A DNA stretch of 64,000 nt from Hydrogenophaga sp. 2FB. Its GTDB lineage: Bacteria; Pseudomonadota; Gammaproteobacteria; Burkholderiales; Burkholderiaceae_C. The stretch spans positions 1 through 64,000 of the forward strand of contig NZ_SCML01000013.1 of assembly GCF_005503365.1 (NCBI RefSeq). The letters run 5' to 3'. Below the pieces are notes generated by a model. That model was not told where the DNA came from. It saw only the letters and a program-made list of their open reading frames with translations, and searched no databases. Below are positions 35,187 to 44,116 of this stretch, piece by piece; positions within the stretch are counted from its first letter, which is position 1; each line of letters starts with the position of its first letter. Both the position numbers and the translations under genes were made by a program.

Positions 35187-36050
35187 ATGGCGTTTCAGAC
35201 GACGGACGACAACTTTCTCAACGACTGGTTGACGCTGGGCCCGGTGGCCCGGCTCAAAGGCACCACGCACCAGAACCCGCGAAAAACCCAGCTGCTGGGC
35301 GCGCCTGTGGGCGTGTGGCTCGACGACTCCGGTGCCGCGCATGTCACCCAAGGCCAAGCCGAACTTCTCACCGACACCCGGTATGGCTATGTGTGGGCCT
35401 GCCCCAGCGGCCAACCCGCCAAGCCGCTGTTTGCGTTCCCCGAGCACGGCGAGCCGGGAAGACGCATCGTGGACTGCGACGGCATTGGCGTGAGCGTCTC
35501 CGGTCTGCGCATGGTCGAGAACTTTCTGGACATGGGGCACTTCCCGTACGTTCACACCGGCTACCTGGGCAAGGTGCCACACACCGAGGTCACGCCGTAC
35601 AAGGTGCAGGTGGAACCCGATACGCAAGAGATCTGGGCGACCGATTGCGAGTTTTTCCAGCCCAAGACATCGGCCACAGCGACCACCGGCCTGCAGGCCG
35701 CGTACCGGTTCCGCGTGATGCAGCCGATGACCGCGATGCTCTACAAGTCGTGCTTCAACCGCGAAGACACCCTGGACGCCATCGCGCTCTTCGTGCAGCC
35801 GCTGACGGAGGAAAGCTGTATCGCCTACGTGTTGCTCGCGTACTTCGAAGACCAGTTGAGCGACACGGAGCTGATCGCGTTCCAGCACACCATTTTTGGC
35901 CAGGACAAACCCATCCTGGAGAACCAGCGGCCCAAGCGGATGCCGCTCGCGCCCACCGCCGAAATCCCCGCGCGCTGCGACGCCACCTCCGTGGCCTTTC
36001 GCCGTTGGCTGAGGTCCAGAAACGTGAGCTTTGGCGCGCTGCCCGCTTGA
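35187..36050 (+). CDS. Catalytic (mononuclear iron) subunit of split Rieske-type oxygenase
   Basis: This 287-residue protein contains ENFLDMGHFPYVH at 111-123, the D/N-x2-H-x4-H iron-binding motif of Rieske oxygenase alpha subunits (D115, H118, H123). It goes on with an aromatic oxygenase catalytic domain: GLQAAYRFRVMQPMTAML, LFVQPLTEESCIAYVLL and QDKPILENQRP (the PILENQRP type is typical of vanillate demethylase/phthalate dioxygenase-like enzymes). No CxH...CxxH Rieske pair is present in the N-terminus. AGGAGACACCC precedes the ATG. A reductase gene follows directly, completing an electron transfer chain. Confidence 0.85.
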   Translation: MAFQTTDDNFLNDWLTLGPVARLKGTTHQNPRKTQLLGAPVGVWLDDSGAAHVTQGQAELLTDTRYGYVWACPSGQPAKPLFAFPEHGEPGRRIVDCDGIGVSVSGLRMVENFLDMGHFPYVHTGYLGKVPHTEVTPYKVQVEPDTQEIWATDCEFFQPKTSATATTGLQAAYRFRVMQPMTAMLYKSCFNREDTLDAIALFVQPLTEESCIAYVLLAYFEDQLSDTELIAFQHTIFGQDKPILENQRPKRMPLAPTAEIPARCDATSVAFRRWLRSRNVSFGALPA

Positions 36051-36066
36051 GCTGGAGATGCACACC

Positions 36067-37041
36067 ATGTCTGCCAGCAGGCCATTCGTCATCCGCCGCA
36101 AGTGGGCCACCGCCACCGACTTGGTGGGTTTGGAGCTGGTGCCCCGCGATGGCGGCGAGCTCGACGCCTTCGAGCCGGGCGCCCATGTTGAATTCAAACT
36201 GAAGAAAGCCGGCGCGCCGCCCATGCTGCGCCAGTATTCGCTGTGCAACGCCCCTGGCGAGCGCGATGCGTACGTGTTCGGCATCAAGCTCGAGGAAAAA
36301 TCGCGCGGTGGCTCCAGGCTGATCCACGACGCGTTGGGGGAGGGCGATGTGGTGGACCTGGGCGTGCCGCGCAACCATTTCCCCATTGCCGGCGCGGCGG
36401 GTTCGCACTTGCTGCTCGCCGCGGGCATCGGTGTGACGCCCCTGCTGGCCATGGCGCAGAAGCTGCACGCCGAGTCGGCCGACTACCAGCTGCATTACTT
36501 TGTGCGCGACACAGGCCACGTGGCGTTTCCCGAACGGCTGCAGGCCGCGAAGAACGCGGGGCGGCTGCACGTGCACGCCGGGCTGGGTGTGGAACAGACG
36601 CGCCAGCACATCGAGCAAGCCATGGCGAGCCTGGCGCCGGGTGCACACGCCTACGCGTGCGGCCCCAAGCCGTTCATGGATGCGGTTGCCGCCATCGGCG
36701 CACGGCAACTGGATGCCGAGCGACTTCACTTCGAACACTTCCAGGGCGCCGTTGCCGCACCGCTGGAAGCCGATACCGAATTCGAAGTGGTGCTGCCCCA
36801 ACGCGGTGTCTCGTGCGTGGTGCGCGCCAACCAGACCATCGTGCAGGCGCTGGAGGCCGCTGGCTGCGCCATTGCCGTGTCGTGCGAACAAGGGGTGTGC
36901 GGCACCTGCCTGACCGGTGTGCTGGAAGGCCGGCCAGACCACCGGGATTTTTTCCTGTCGGACGACGAGCGCGAGCGCGGGCAACACATCATCCTGTGCT
37001 CGTCGCGCTCCCACTCGCCGCGCCTGGTGCTCGATCTTTAA
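36067..37041 (+). CDS. Oxygenase reductase (phthalate dioxygenase reductase/VanB family)
   Basis: This 324-residue protein joins a flavin domain (RQYSLCN near residue 56, the RxYS FMN-binding motif), an NAD domain (AGIGVTPLLAMAQ and YACGPKPFM) and a C-terminal plant-type ferredoxin (CEQGVCGTC plus a later Cys in HIILCSS). It would pass electrons from NADH to the Rieske protein encoded 0.9 kb upstream. The start at ATG 36067 has GGAG at a normal nine-base distance; the ATG at 36058 has the GGAG directly against it and is less likely. Confidence 0.9.
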   Translation: MSASRPFVIRRKWATATDLVGLELVPRDGGELDAFEPGAHVEFKLKKAGAPPMLRQYSLCNAPGERDAYVFGIKLEEKSRGGSRLIHDALGEGDVVDLGVPRNHFPIAGAAGSHLLLAAGIGVTPLLAMAQKLHAESADYQLHYFVRDTGHVAFPERLQAAKNAGRLHVHAGLGVEQTRQHIEQAMASLAPGAHAYACGPKPFMDAVAAIGARQLDAERLHFEHFQGAVAAPLEADTEFEVVLPQRGVSCVVRANQTIVQALEAAGCAIAVSCEQGVCGTCLTGVLEGRPDHRDFFLSDDERERGQHIILCSSRSHSPRLVLDL

Positions 37042-37063
37042 AACGCAAGCCTCACGAGAACCC

Positions 37064-37693
37064 ATGAAACTCTACGACTACGAACTCTCGGGCAACTGCT
37101 ACAAGGTTCGCTTCCTGCTGCACCAACTCGGCGTCGAACACGAGAAGGTGGCCGTCAACTTCTTCCCCGGGAGAGAACACAAGGAAGCCTGGTTTCTGGA
37201 GCAGGTCAACCCGAACGGGCAAATCCCCGTCATCGACGATGGAGGCTATCTCTTGCGCGACGCCCAGGCCATTCTGGTCTACCTGGCGTCTCGCTTCGAT
37301 GCCGCCAGGCGCTGGTATCCCGAAGACCCCCAGACGCGCGGGCAGATCCACCTCTGGCTGGCCACGGCAGATGACATCACCCGCACCGCGTCGGCGGCAC
37401 GTCTGCACGATGCGTTGGGTTATGACGTCGATATCGAAGCCTGTCGGCAAGGCGCCAAAGCCGTCTTCCGCACCCTGGACGACCACCTGGCCGAACGCCA
37501 GGCCACTGGAAAGACGTGGCTCGCGGCGGACCATCCCACCATCGCCGACGTGGCTTGTTTTCCCTATGCCGCGCTGGCACCCGAGGGGGGCATTGCGCTC
37601 GACGAATTCCCCGCCATTCGGCGGTGGATCTGGGACTTCAGACACCAGCCGAACTTCGTGGGCATGTCCGGCATCTTTGCGCCCGATCTCTAG
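37064..37693 (+). CDS. Glutathione S-transferase family protein
   Basis: This 209-residue protein has an N-terminal thioredoxin-like GST domain (KLYDYELSGNCYKVRFLL, NPNGQIPVIDDGGYLLRDAQAILVYLA, with cis-Pro in QIPVI and the Asp-Ala/Ser-like pair binding glutathione) and a C-terminal helical domain (ADHPTIADVACFPYAAL, the N-capping box). It is the last gene of the Rieske oxygenase group, 22 bases after the reductase, and may remove reactive products of that pathway. It converges on the EF-G paralogue. Confidence 0.88.
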   Translation: MKLYDYELSGNCYKVRFLLHQLGVEHEKVAVNFFPGREHKEAWFLEQVNPNGQIPVIDDGGYLLRDAQAILVYLASRFDAARRWYPEDPQTRGQIHLWLATADDITRTASAARLHDALGYDVDIEACRQGAKAVFRTLDDHLAERQATGKTWLAADHPTIADVACFPYAALAPEGGIALDEFPAIRRWIWDFRHQPNFVGMSGIFAPDL

Positions 37694-37700
37694 GCATGTG

Positions 37701-37739
37701 CCAAAAAATAAGGGTGCAATCCCGCAAGATTGCACCCTT
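37701..37739 (-). terminator. Rho-independent terminator of the EF-G paralogue
   Basis: A perfect 12-base-pair stem (37710-37721 with 37728-37739, loop CCGCAA) is followed on the minus strand by TATTTTTT. It lies five bases past the stop of the minus-strand EF-G gene and 16 bases past the plus-strand GST stop, so it can end both convergent transcripts but has a T-run only for the minus strand. Confidence 0.88.
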
Positions 37740-37743
37740 CTGG

Positions 37744-39774
37744 TCAAGCTGCAGCGAGCTCGGCCACGGCCGCCGGCGCCACTTGATAGCCATCGAACTG
37801 CATCGTGTACTGCGCCCGGCCCGATGAAAGCGCACGCAGCGTACTGATGTAGCCGAACATCTCCTTCAGCGGTACCAGCGCATCGACCACCGTGGCCGTG
37901 CCGCGCACGTCATGCGCTCGCACCTGGCCACGGCGGCGGTGCAGGTCGCCGATCACGTCGCCCAGGTATTCGGTGGGCGTGATCACCTCCACGGCCATCA
38001 CCGGCTCCAGCAGACGCGGCCCTGCCTTGGCGAAGGCATCGCGCAGCGCATGGCTTGCCGCCAGCTCGAAGACCATGGCCGAGGAGTCGCGCTCGTGGAA
38101 AGCGCCATCCAGCAGCACGGCGCGGAAGTCCACGGCCGGGTAGCCCGAAGCCGGACCGGCTTCGGCCGCGCGCCGGATACCCGCTTCCACCGCGGGAATG
38201 AACTCGCGGGGAATCGCGCCACCGACGATGCGACTTTCGAACTGCACGCCAGCACCGCGCTCCAGAGGCTCCAGTCGCAGCGTGAGCTGCGCGAACTGGC
38301 CCGGGCCGCCGGTCTGCTTCTTGTGCACATGCACCAGCTCCACTGCCGTGGCAATGGTCTCGCGGTAGGCCACCTGAGGACGGCCCACCACCACGCCCAC
38401 GCCGTGGCGCTCTTGCAGCTTGTGCACGGCAACCTCCAGTTGAAGCTCGCCCATGCCGGACAGAATGGTCTGCCCCGATTCCTCGTCCTGGCGCACGCGC
38501 AGACTCGGGTCCTCGCGCAGCATGCTCTGCAGTGCCTTGGACAGGCCCTGCTGGTCGGTCTTGGTGCGCGGCTCCAGCGCCATGTGGATCACCGGCTCCG
38601 GCACCGCAATGGACTCCAGCTGCACCGGGTGCTTGGGGTCGCTCAGGGTCTGGCCCGTGAGTGTGTCCTTGAAGCCGACCACCGCAGCGATCTCGCCCGC
38701 CACCAGCTCGTCGCGTTCGACGCGCTTGTCGGCATGCATCTCGTAGAGGCGGGCCGCGCGTTCCATGCGCCCGGTGCTGGTGTTGAGCACCGAATCGCCA
38801 CGCCGCAACCGGCCTGCATACAGGCGCACGAAGACCATGCTGCCGTGCTCGTCGGCCACCACCTTGAATGCCAGGGCGGCCAGCGGCGCGCTGTGGAGGT
38901 CCGTGGTCACACCTTCGCGCTCGCCAGGTGCGGGCAGCCAGTCGACCACGGCATCCAGCAGCGGCTCGACACCGCGATTGCGGAAGGCCGAACCCGCCAG
39001 CACCGGCACAAAGGCACGCTTGCGCACGCCAGCGCGGATGGAGCGCTGCAGCAGTTCCACCGAGGGCTCTTCGCCGCGCAGCCAGGTCTCCAGGGCCTCA
39101 TCGTCTTGATCGACCACGGCTTCCAGCAGGCGCGCGCGTGCCGCCTGGGCTTCGGCCAGGCGTTCAGCGGGAATGGCGGCCTCCTGCACCGGTTGCGATG
39201 CATCGTCACGCTCCCAGAGCAGAGCACGCATGCGCACCAGGTCCACCACGCCGCGGAACTCGGCCTCGGTGCCGATGGGCAGGTGCACCGGGATGGCCTG
39301 CACACCCAGGCGTTCGCGCATCGACGCGAGCACGCGTTCGAAGTTCGCACCCGCGCGGTCGAGCTTGTTGACGAAGGCGATGCGCGGCACCTCGTGCCGG
39401 TCTGCCAGGCGCCAGTTGGTTTCGGTCTGCGGCTCCACGCCGGCCACACCATCCAGCACCACCACGGCGCCGTCGAGCACGCGCAGCGCGCGGCCCACCT
39501 CGATGTTGAAGTCGATGTGGCCGGGTGTGTCGATCAGGTTGACCTGCGCGTCGCGCCAATGCACGGTGGTGGCGGCGCTATTGATGGTGATGCCGCGTCG
39601 GCGCTCCTCGGGGTCGAAGTCCATGTGGGCGGCGCCGTCGTGCACTTCGCCCATGCGGTGGCTTTCGCCCGTGTAGTAGAGGATGCGTTCGCTAAGTGTG
39701 GTTTTGCCCGCGTCCACATGGGCAATGATGCCAATGTTGCGGATGCCGTTGTTGTTGTTGTTGGTGCGGTTCAT
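37744..39774 (-). CDS. fusA2: Elongation factor G paralogue (EF-G2-like)
   Basis: This 676-residue translational GTPase has G1 AHVDAGKTT (18-26), the G2 RRRGITI region, G3 DTPGH, G4 NKLD, domain II (FKVVADEHGSMVFVRLYAG) and EF-G domains IV-V (KKQTGGPGQFAQ, GVSEFIPAV-like REFIPAVEAG, EYLGDVIGDLHRRRGQV). It is shorter than canonical EF-G (~700). It is not next to rpsL/rpsG/tuf, so it is a second copy. Paralogues of this kind can take over parts of EF-G function or act under stress. An Asn run (NNNNN at 5-9, GTT repeats on the plus strand) is odd. Upstream lies an unusual leader. Confidence 0.88.
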   Translation of the reverse strand: MNRTNNNNNGIRNIGIIAHVDAGKTTLSERILYYTGESHRMGEVHDGAAHMDFDPEERRRGITINSAATTVHWRDAQVNLIDTPGHIDFNIEVGRALRVLDGAVVVLDGVAGVEPQTETNWRLADRHEVPRIAFVNKLDRAGANFERVLASMRERLGVQAIPVHLPIGTEAEFRGVVDLVRMRALLWERDDASQPVQEAAIPAERLAEAQAARARLLEAVVDQDDEALETWLRGEEPSVELLQRSIRAGVRKRAFVPVLAGSAFRNRGVEPLLDAVVDWLPAPGEREGVTTDLHSAPLAALAFKVVADEHGSMVFVRLYAGRLRRGDSVLNTSTGRMERAARLYEMHADKRVERDELVAGEIAAVVGFKDTLTGQTLSDPKHPVQLESIAVPEPVIHMALEPRTKTDQQGLSKALQSMLREDPSLRVRQDEESGQTILSGMGELQLEVAVHKLQERHGVGVVVGRPQVAYRETIATAVELVHVHKKQTGGPGQFAQLTLRLEPLERGAGVQFESRIVGGAIPREFIPAVEAGIRRAAEAGPASGYPAVDFRAVLLDGAFHERDSSAMVFELAASHALRDAFAKAGPRLLEPVMAVEVITPTEYLGDVIGDLHRRRGQVRAHDVRGTATVVDALVPLKEMFGYISTLRALSSGRAQYTMQFDGYQVAPAAVAELAAA

Positions 39775-39854
39775 GGTGAATCTTTCCGGACCCTTTCGAG
39801 GGTCCACATGCCAGGACGATCAAGCCGCCCCGGCATGGATTCACCAGGGCTGGC

Positions 39855-39959
39855 TCAGGACGGAATGGATCGGCCGGAACACGGGCGCACGCGCACGGTT
39901 CCCACGTTCCGGCGGGCGGGAATCGTGGCGATCAGCTTGTCGTAAGTGCGCGTGAACAT
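39855..39959 (-). CDS. Possible 34-residue leader peptide upstream of fusA2
   Basis: This small open frame, MFTRTYDKLIATIPARRNVG and onward to a TGA at 39855, lies between a terminator-like hairpin and the EF-G paralogue, whose start is 80 bases further on. It has an ATG but only a weak ribosome-binding site (CAGG). It could be a leader peptide or chance. It has no match that I recognise. Confidence 0.25.
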   Translation of the reverse strand: MFTRTYDKLIATIPARRNVGTVRVRPCSGRSIPS

Positions 39960-39970
39960 GGTGGAACCTG

Positions 39971-40007
39971 AAAAAACAAAACCCCGGAAGACGATGCCTC
40001 CGGGGTT
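39971..40007 (-). terminator. Terminator-like hairpin with T-run upstream of fusA2
   Basis: The nine-base-pair stem AACCCCGGA/TCCGGGGTT (39980-39988 with 39999-40007) is followed on the minus strand by TTTGTTTTTT. It can end the aqpZ transcript (stop at 40222) or act as an attenuator for fusA2, which starts 196 bases downstream. A second hairpin, CGGAAGG-TCATCG-CCTTCCG (40015-40034), sits just before it. Confidence 0.7.
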
Positions 40008-40055
40008 GTGGGGCCGGAAGGTCATCGCCTTCCGATTGCCATCGAAAGGACGCAG

Positions 40056-40097
40056 CTATGCAGCGAACGTGGCTTTGAGGGCGTCGAAATTGAACAT
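40056..40097 (-). other. 13-codon open frame ahead of the terminator hairpin
   Basis: The frame MFNFDALKATFAA ends in TAG, 22 bases before the CGGAAGG hairpin (40015-40034). Its position before two hairpins and a T-run resembles an attenuator leader peptide, but there is no repeated codon of one amino acid and no clear ribosome-binding site. The rest of the 447-base gap 39775-40221 holds no other supported gene. Confidence 0.2.
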
Positions 40098-40221
40098 GTC
40101 CGTATTTTCCGGGAACTGGAGTGTCCTGAGCGTCAGTAGGGCTGGATCTTGTCGTGAAAGGTGAGGCCGGTAGACCCACCCGCGCGGGCCGCCACCCTGG
40201 ACAGCCCTGCGGGCCAGTGAC

Positions 40222-40929
40222 TCAGTCGTCGTCGCCGTCGGAGAGCACCGCGCGCCAGATCATCGCGCCGAGCGTGGCGCCCACGATGGGCGCCAGCCAG
40301 AACAGCCAGAGTTGTTCGAGCGCAATCGACGGGCCGAACAGCGCGGGGCCGGTGCTGCGCGCCGGGTTGACGGAGGTGTTCGTCACCGGAATCGAGATGA
40401 GGTGGATCAAGGTCAGGCACAGACCGATGGCCATGCCCGCAAAGCCAGGGGCTGCTTGCCGGGCCGTGGTGCCGAGGATGACCAGCAGGAACACGGCGGT
40501 CAGCACCATTTCGAGCAACAGCGCGGCCGCCATGCCGTAGCCGCCCGGCGAGTGTTGTCCATAGCCATTGGTGGCGAAGCCCCCCACGTCAACGCCCGGT
40601 TTGCCCGTGGCAATGAGATACAGCAGGCCGGCCGCCACGACGGCGCCGAACACTTGTGCGATCACGTAGCCGGGCAGTTCCGCCGCGCGAAAGCGCCCAC
40701 CCAGCGCCAGGCCCACCGACACCGCCGGGTTGAAGTGCGCGCCGGAGATGGGACCGAACGCGTAGGCGCCGGTCAGCACCGTCAGGCCGAAGGCCAATGA
40801 GACGCCGGTGAAACCGATGCCCAGTTCGGGAAAGGCCGCCGCCAACACCGCGCTGCCGCAGCCGCCAAACGTCAGCCAGAACGTGCCGAGGAATTCGGCG
40901 GACCACTTTTTGAAGTTGCTGTGTGTCAT
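40222..40929 (-). CDS. aqpZ: Aquaporin Z-like water channel
   Basis: This 235-residue MIP-family channel has six transmembrane helices and both NPA boxes: HFNPAVSVG near residue 65 and [15 protein letters not shown] near 183. The Arg after the second NPA (selectivity filter) is present, and the narrow-filter His is likely in [12 protein letters not shown]. It allows rapid water movement across the inner membrane. The start [13 protein letters not shown] is chosen at 40929. The likely transcript end is the hairpin at 39971-40007. Confidence 0.92.
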   Translation of the reverse strand: MTHSNFKKWSAEFLGTFWLTFGGCGSAVLAAAFPELGIGFTGVSLAFGLTVLTGAYAFGPISGAHFNPAVSVGLALGGRFRAAELPGYVIAQVFGAVVAAGLLYLIATGKPGVDVGGFATNGYGQHSPGGYGMAAALLLEMVLTAVFLLVILGTTARQAAPGFAGMAIGLCLTLIHLISIPVTNTSVNPARSTGPALFGPSIALEQLWLFWLAPIVGATLGAMIWRAVLSDGDDD

Positions 40930-41060
40930 GTTGCTTGCGGGGCGAAGGCGCCCAAGGTGAGGCAACGCGAAGATAGGCAGGCGTGGCAACCCGCGCAAGC
41001 ACATTAACAATGATTTGACACTCGCGGTGGGGGCTGCGCGACGTGCCCGGGCAGGGGCGC

Positions 41061-41672
41061 TTAGCCGTCCACGGGCTCGGTGGCGCGCACCGAAGCGCGC
41101 TGCTGCACCGTCTCGAACCATACCGCCAGCCGAGGCGCCCGCGCGCGCCAATCGTGGCTTGCAAAGCGGTAGTCGATGTAGCCCAGCGCGCAGACGAGGG
41201 TGAGGTGCCCGATGCCAAACGCCGTCTGCGCCAACGCGGGCGCTTCCGCTTCCAGCAGCGCCAGCGCCGCGTTGATCTTGAGCTCGAACGCGGCGATCAG
41301 ATTGGCCAACGGCACGTCGCGCTCGCGTTCGTTGCGCCACAGGATCAGCGCGTCCAGCATGCCGTCGCCCAGTGCATGCCAGCGCAGCGCTTGCCAGCGC
41401 GCATCGCCTTCAGCGGGAAACAGCGACCCATCGGCACGCGCGTTCAGGTACTCGCAGATCACCACCGAGTCCCACAGGGTGCTGCCATCGTCGAGCACCA
41501 GTGCGGGAATTTTTGACAGGGGATTCACTTCCATCAGCGCCGGGTTGGGCTTGAGCATCGCCGCGACCGAGCGCACAAGTTCGAGTTGCTCGACGACGCC
41601 GACTTCGTGCGCCGCGATCATCACCTTGCGCACATAGGGCGACTTGGGGGACCAGTGCAGTTGCATTGACAT
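41061..41672 (-). CDS. Glutathione S-transferase family protein
   Basis: This 203-residue protein has an N-terminal GST thioredoxin fold ([36 protein letters not shown] and [15 protein letters not shown], with the cis-Pro in KIPAL) and a helical C-terminal domain. The first-strand Ser (SPKSPY) is the typical nucleophile-activating position. It follows the CoA-transferase gene by 14 bases on the same strand and is the last gene of that operon. Its substrate is not known. Confidence 0.85.
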   Translation of the reverse strand: MSMQLHWSPKSPYVRKVMIAAHEVGVVEQLELVRSVAAMLKPNPALMEVNPLSKIPALVLDDGSTLWDSVVICEYLNARADGSLFPAEGDARWQALRWHALGDGMLDALILWRNERERDVPLANLIAAFELKINAALALLEAEAPALAQTAFGIGHLTLVCALGYIDYRFASHDWRARAPRLAVWFETVQQRASVRATEPVDG

Positions 41673-41686
41673 TCAGAAATTCCTGT

Positions 41687-42916
41687 TCAAACCACACCGG
41701 CCGTGCGCAGCGCCGCGATGGCTTCTGCGTTGTAACCCAGCTCGGCCAGCACGGTGTCGGTGTGTTGGCCGAGGGTGGGCGGTGCGGCCACATCCACCAG
41801 CGGCGTTTCCTCGAACCGCATCGGCGTCGACACCTGCGGCACCATCACGCCGTTGGGGTGCGCCACATGCTTGAGCATGCCACGCGCTTTCACCTGCGGG
41901 TCTTCGAACACGTCCGGCACGGTGTTGATGGCGCCGCAGGGCACGCCCACCTTGTCCAGCGCGGCGATCAGTTCGGTGCGCCCGCGCGCGCCGAATTCGG
42001 CGCGCAGCAGGCCCGACAACACGCCGATGTTGCGCACGCGCTCGGCGTTGGTGGAGAAGCGCGGGTCTTCGGCCCACTCGGCGCGGCCGAGCACCTGGCA
42101 CAGCTTGTTGAACTGGCCATCGTTGCCCACCACCAGGATCACGTCGCCGTCGCTGCAACCGTACACGTCTTGCGGCTGGATGTTGGGGTGCGCGTTGCCG
42201 TTGCGTTGTGGCGTCTTGCCCGACACCAGGAAGTTCATGGCCTGGTTGGCGAGCGTGGCCACCTGCACGTCGAGCATGGCGATATCGATGTTGTCGCCCA
42301 CGCCGGTCTCGTTGCGCCGCGCGAGCGCGGCCAGCACCGAGACGGCGGTGTACATGCCCGTCATCAAGTCCACAATGGGCACCCCCACTTTCTGCGGGCC
42401 GCCGCCGGGTTGGCCGTCGCGCTCGCCGGTCACGCTCATGAGGCCGCCCATGGCCTGTATCAGGAAGTCGTAGGCCGGCTGGTCGCGGCGCGGGCCGGTC
42501 TGGCCGAAGCCGGTGACCGAGCAGTAGATGAGCTTGGGGTTGATCTTGCGCAGGCTCGCGGCGTCCAGCCCGTAGCGCTCGAGCGTGCCGGCCTTGTAGT
42601 TCTCCAGCACGATGTCGGCCTGCTGCGCAAGTTCGCGCACGATCCGCTGGCCTTCGGGTGTGTCCAGGCTGATGGTGATGGAGCGCTTGCCGCGGTTCAC
42701 GGCGAGGTAGTAGCCGGCCTCCCGGGTGTCGTTGCCGTCGGCATCCTTCAGAAAGGGCGGGCCCCAGGAGCGCGTGTCGTCGCCCATGCCGGGGCGTTCG
42801 ACCTTGATGACTTCGGCACCCAGGTCGGCCAGGATCTGCCCGGCCCAGGGCGCGGCGAGGATGCGGCTCAGGTCCAGGACCTTCACGTGGGACAACGGTC
42901 CGCGAGATGTTTGCAT
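41687..42916 (-). CDS. CaiB/BaiF family CoA-transferase
   Basis: This 409-residue class III CoA-transferase has VKVLDLSRILAAPWAGQILADLGAEVIKVE at the N-terminus and the catalytic Asp in PIVDLMTGMY (D183). RPGMGDDTRSWGPPF and the GGLMSVTG loop are also present. It moves CoA between organic acids, probably activating a substrate of the adjacent pathway. It is third-last in a minus-strand operon of a Bug binding protein (36 bases upstream), this gene and a GST. Confidence 0.9.
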   Translation of the reverse strand: MQTSRGPLSHVKVLDLSRILAAPWAGQILADLGAEVIKVERPGMGDDTRSWGPPFLKDADGNDTREAGYYLAVNRGKRSITISLDTPEGQRIVRELAQQADIVLENYKAGTLERYGLDAASLRKINPKLIYCSVTGFGQTGPRRDQPAYDFLIQAMGGLMSVTGERDGQPGGGPQKVGVPIVDLMTGMYTAVSVLAALARRNETGVGDNIDIAMLDVQVATLANQAMNFLVSGKTPQRNGNAHPNIQPQDVYGCSDGDVILVVGNDGQFNKLCQVLGRAEWAEDPRFSTNAERVRNIGVLSGLLRAEFGARGRTELIAALDKVGVPCGAINTVPDVFEDPQVKARGMLKHVAHPNGVMVPQVSTPMRFEETPLVDVAAPPTLGQHTDTVLAELGYNAEAIAALRTAGVV

Positions 42917-42952
42917 GGTGTGGTGGCGAGAAAAAAATGAACAGGTGCGGAA

Positions 42953-43909
42953 TCAGTCGAGCTTGATGTTGCCCTTGGTCGCCACGCGCTTCCACTTCTC
43001 GTACTCGGACTCCATCAGCACACGGTACTCCTCGGCCGAAGAGGTCACCGCCACGGCGCCGAGCTGGTTGAGCAGATCTTTCACGTCGGGGCTGTTCACA
43101 GCTTCTTCCAGCACCGAGCGAATGCGCTTCTGCAGATCGGCGGGCACACCCTTGGGGCCGATCACGCCGTAGTTCGTTTCCATCACCACATTGGGCAAAC
43201 CCAGCTCGGTGGTGGTGGGGACGTCCGGAATTTGTGGGGAGCGTTTGGTGCCGACCACCGCCAGAATCCGCAGTTGCCCTTGTTGCGCAAAAGGCAGCAC
43301 CGCCATCAGATCGGTGGAGATGAATTGCACTTCGCCCGAGAGCACCGCGGTCACGGCCGGCGCGGCGCCCTTGTAGGGAATGTGCGTCACGTCCAGCTGC
43401 GCTTCCTGCTTGAACAGCTCGGAGCCAATGTGCGGCGTGGTGCCCGGTCCGGCGGAACTGAAGTTGAGTTTGCCGGGCTGGTCTTTGGCGCTCTTCGTGA
43501 GTTCGGCCAAGGTCTTGATGCCGGACTTGCTGCTCACCGCGATCACGGCCGGGTTGCGCGCGACGAGGCTGATGTAGCCGATGTCCGACTGCGCATACAC
43601 GACCTTGGTGAGCGCGAACATGCCCGCCACCGGGCCGGGTGCCACCAGGCCGAGCGTGTAGCCGTCGGGCTTGGCTTTGAGCACCTGGTCGACGCCAATG
43701 GTGCCGCCGCCACCGCCCTTGTTGTCGATGACCACGGGCTGCCCGGTCTTTTGCGAAATGTGCGCGCCGATCTTGCGCGCCATGACGTCGGTGGGTCCAC
43801 CCGCGGCGTACGGCACCACCAGTCGAATGGGGCGCTCGGGCCAGGTCTGGCCGATGGCGGAAGTGGCCATGGCCAGGGTGACGAGGAGGAGGGCGGCGGG
43901 TTTGAACAT
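42953..43909 (-). CDS. Bug/TctC-type tripartite tricarboxylate transporter substrate-binding protein
   Basis: This 318-residue protein has a signal peptide (MFKPAALLLVTLAMATSAIGQ, cleavage near residue 21) and the Bug core WPERPIRLVVPYAAGGPTDV, VVIDNKGGGGG, VVAPGPVAGM-like and LNFSSAGPGTTPHIGSELF. It binds a carboxylate in the periplasm. No TctA/TctB permease is adjacent, as is usual for the expanded Bug families of Comamonadaceae and Bordetella. It lies upstream of the CoA-transferase, so the ligand is probably its substrate. Confidence 0.9.
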   Translation of the reverse strand: MFKPAALLLVTLAMATSAIGQTWPERPIRLVVPYAAGGPTDVMARKIGAHISQKTGQPVVIDNKGGGGGTIGVDQVLKAKPDGYTLGLVAPGPVAGMFALTKVVYAQSDIGYISLVARNPAVIAVSSKSGIKTLAELTKSAKDQPGKLNFSSAGPGTTPHIGSELFKQEAQLDVTHIPYKGAAPAVTAVLSGEVQFISTDLMAVLPFAQQGQLRILAVVGTKRSPQIPDVPTTTELGLPNVVMETNYGVIGPKGVPADLQKRIRSVLEEAVNSPDVKDLLNQLGAVAVTSSAEEYRVLMESEYEKWKRVATKGNIKLD

Positions 43910-44116
43910 GGCGGTGTCTCGGTGGTGTTCGTTCGGGTGTCGGATGGAGAACGACTGTAGGTTTCCAAAGCCGGTCACACCACACGGCCGGCGGCAATTC
44001 AGCCATGCAATCGGCGACGCTACGGGGTAACCCTGATGCCGTGGACTCAGCTTGCATACCAGCCTTGCGGCAACAGTGCGGTTCTTGCGCGAAGCCGCTC
44101 AATAGACTCGCGGCAT

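Noticed and set aside
39841..40179. 112-codon minus-strand frame upstream of fusA2
   Set aside because: It spans the terminator stem and has no motif or ribosome-binding site; the shorter in-gap frames are only tentative.
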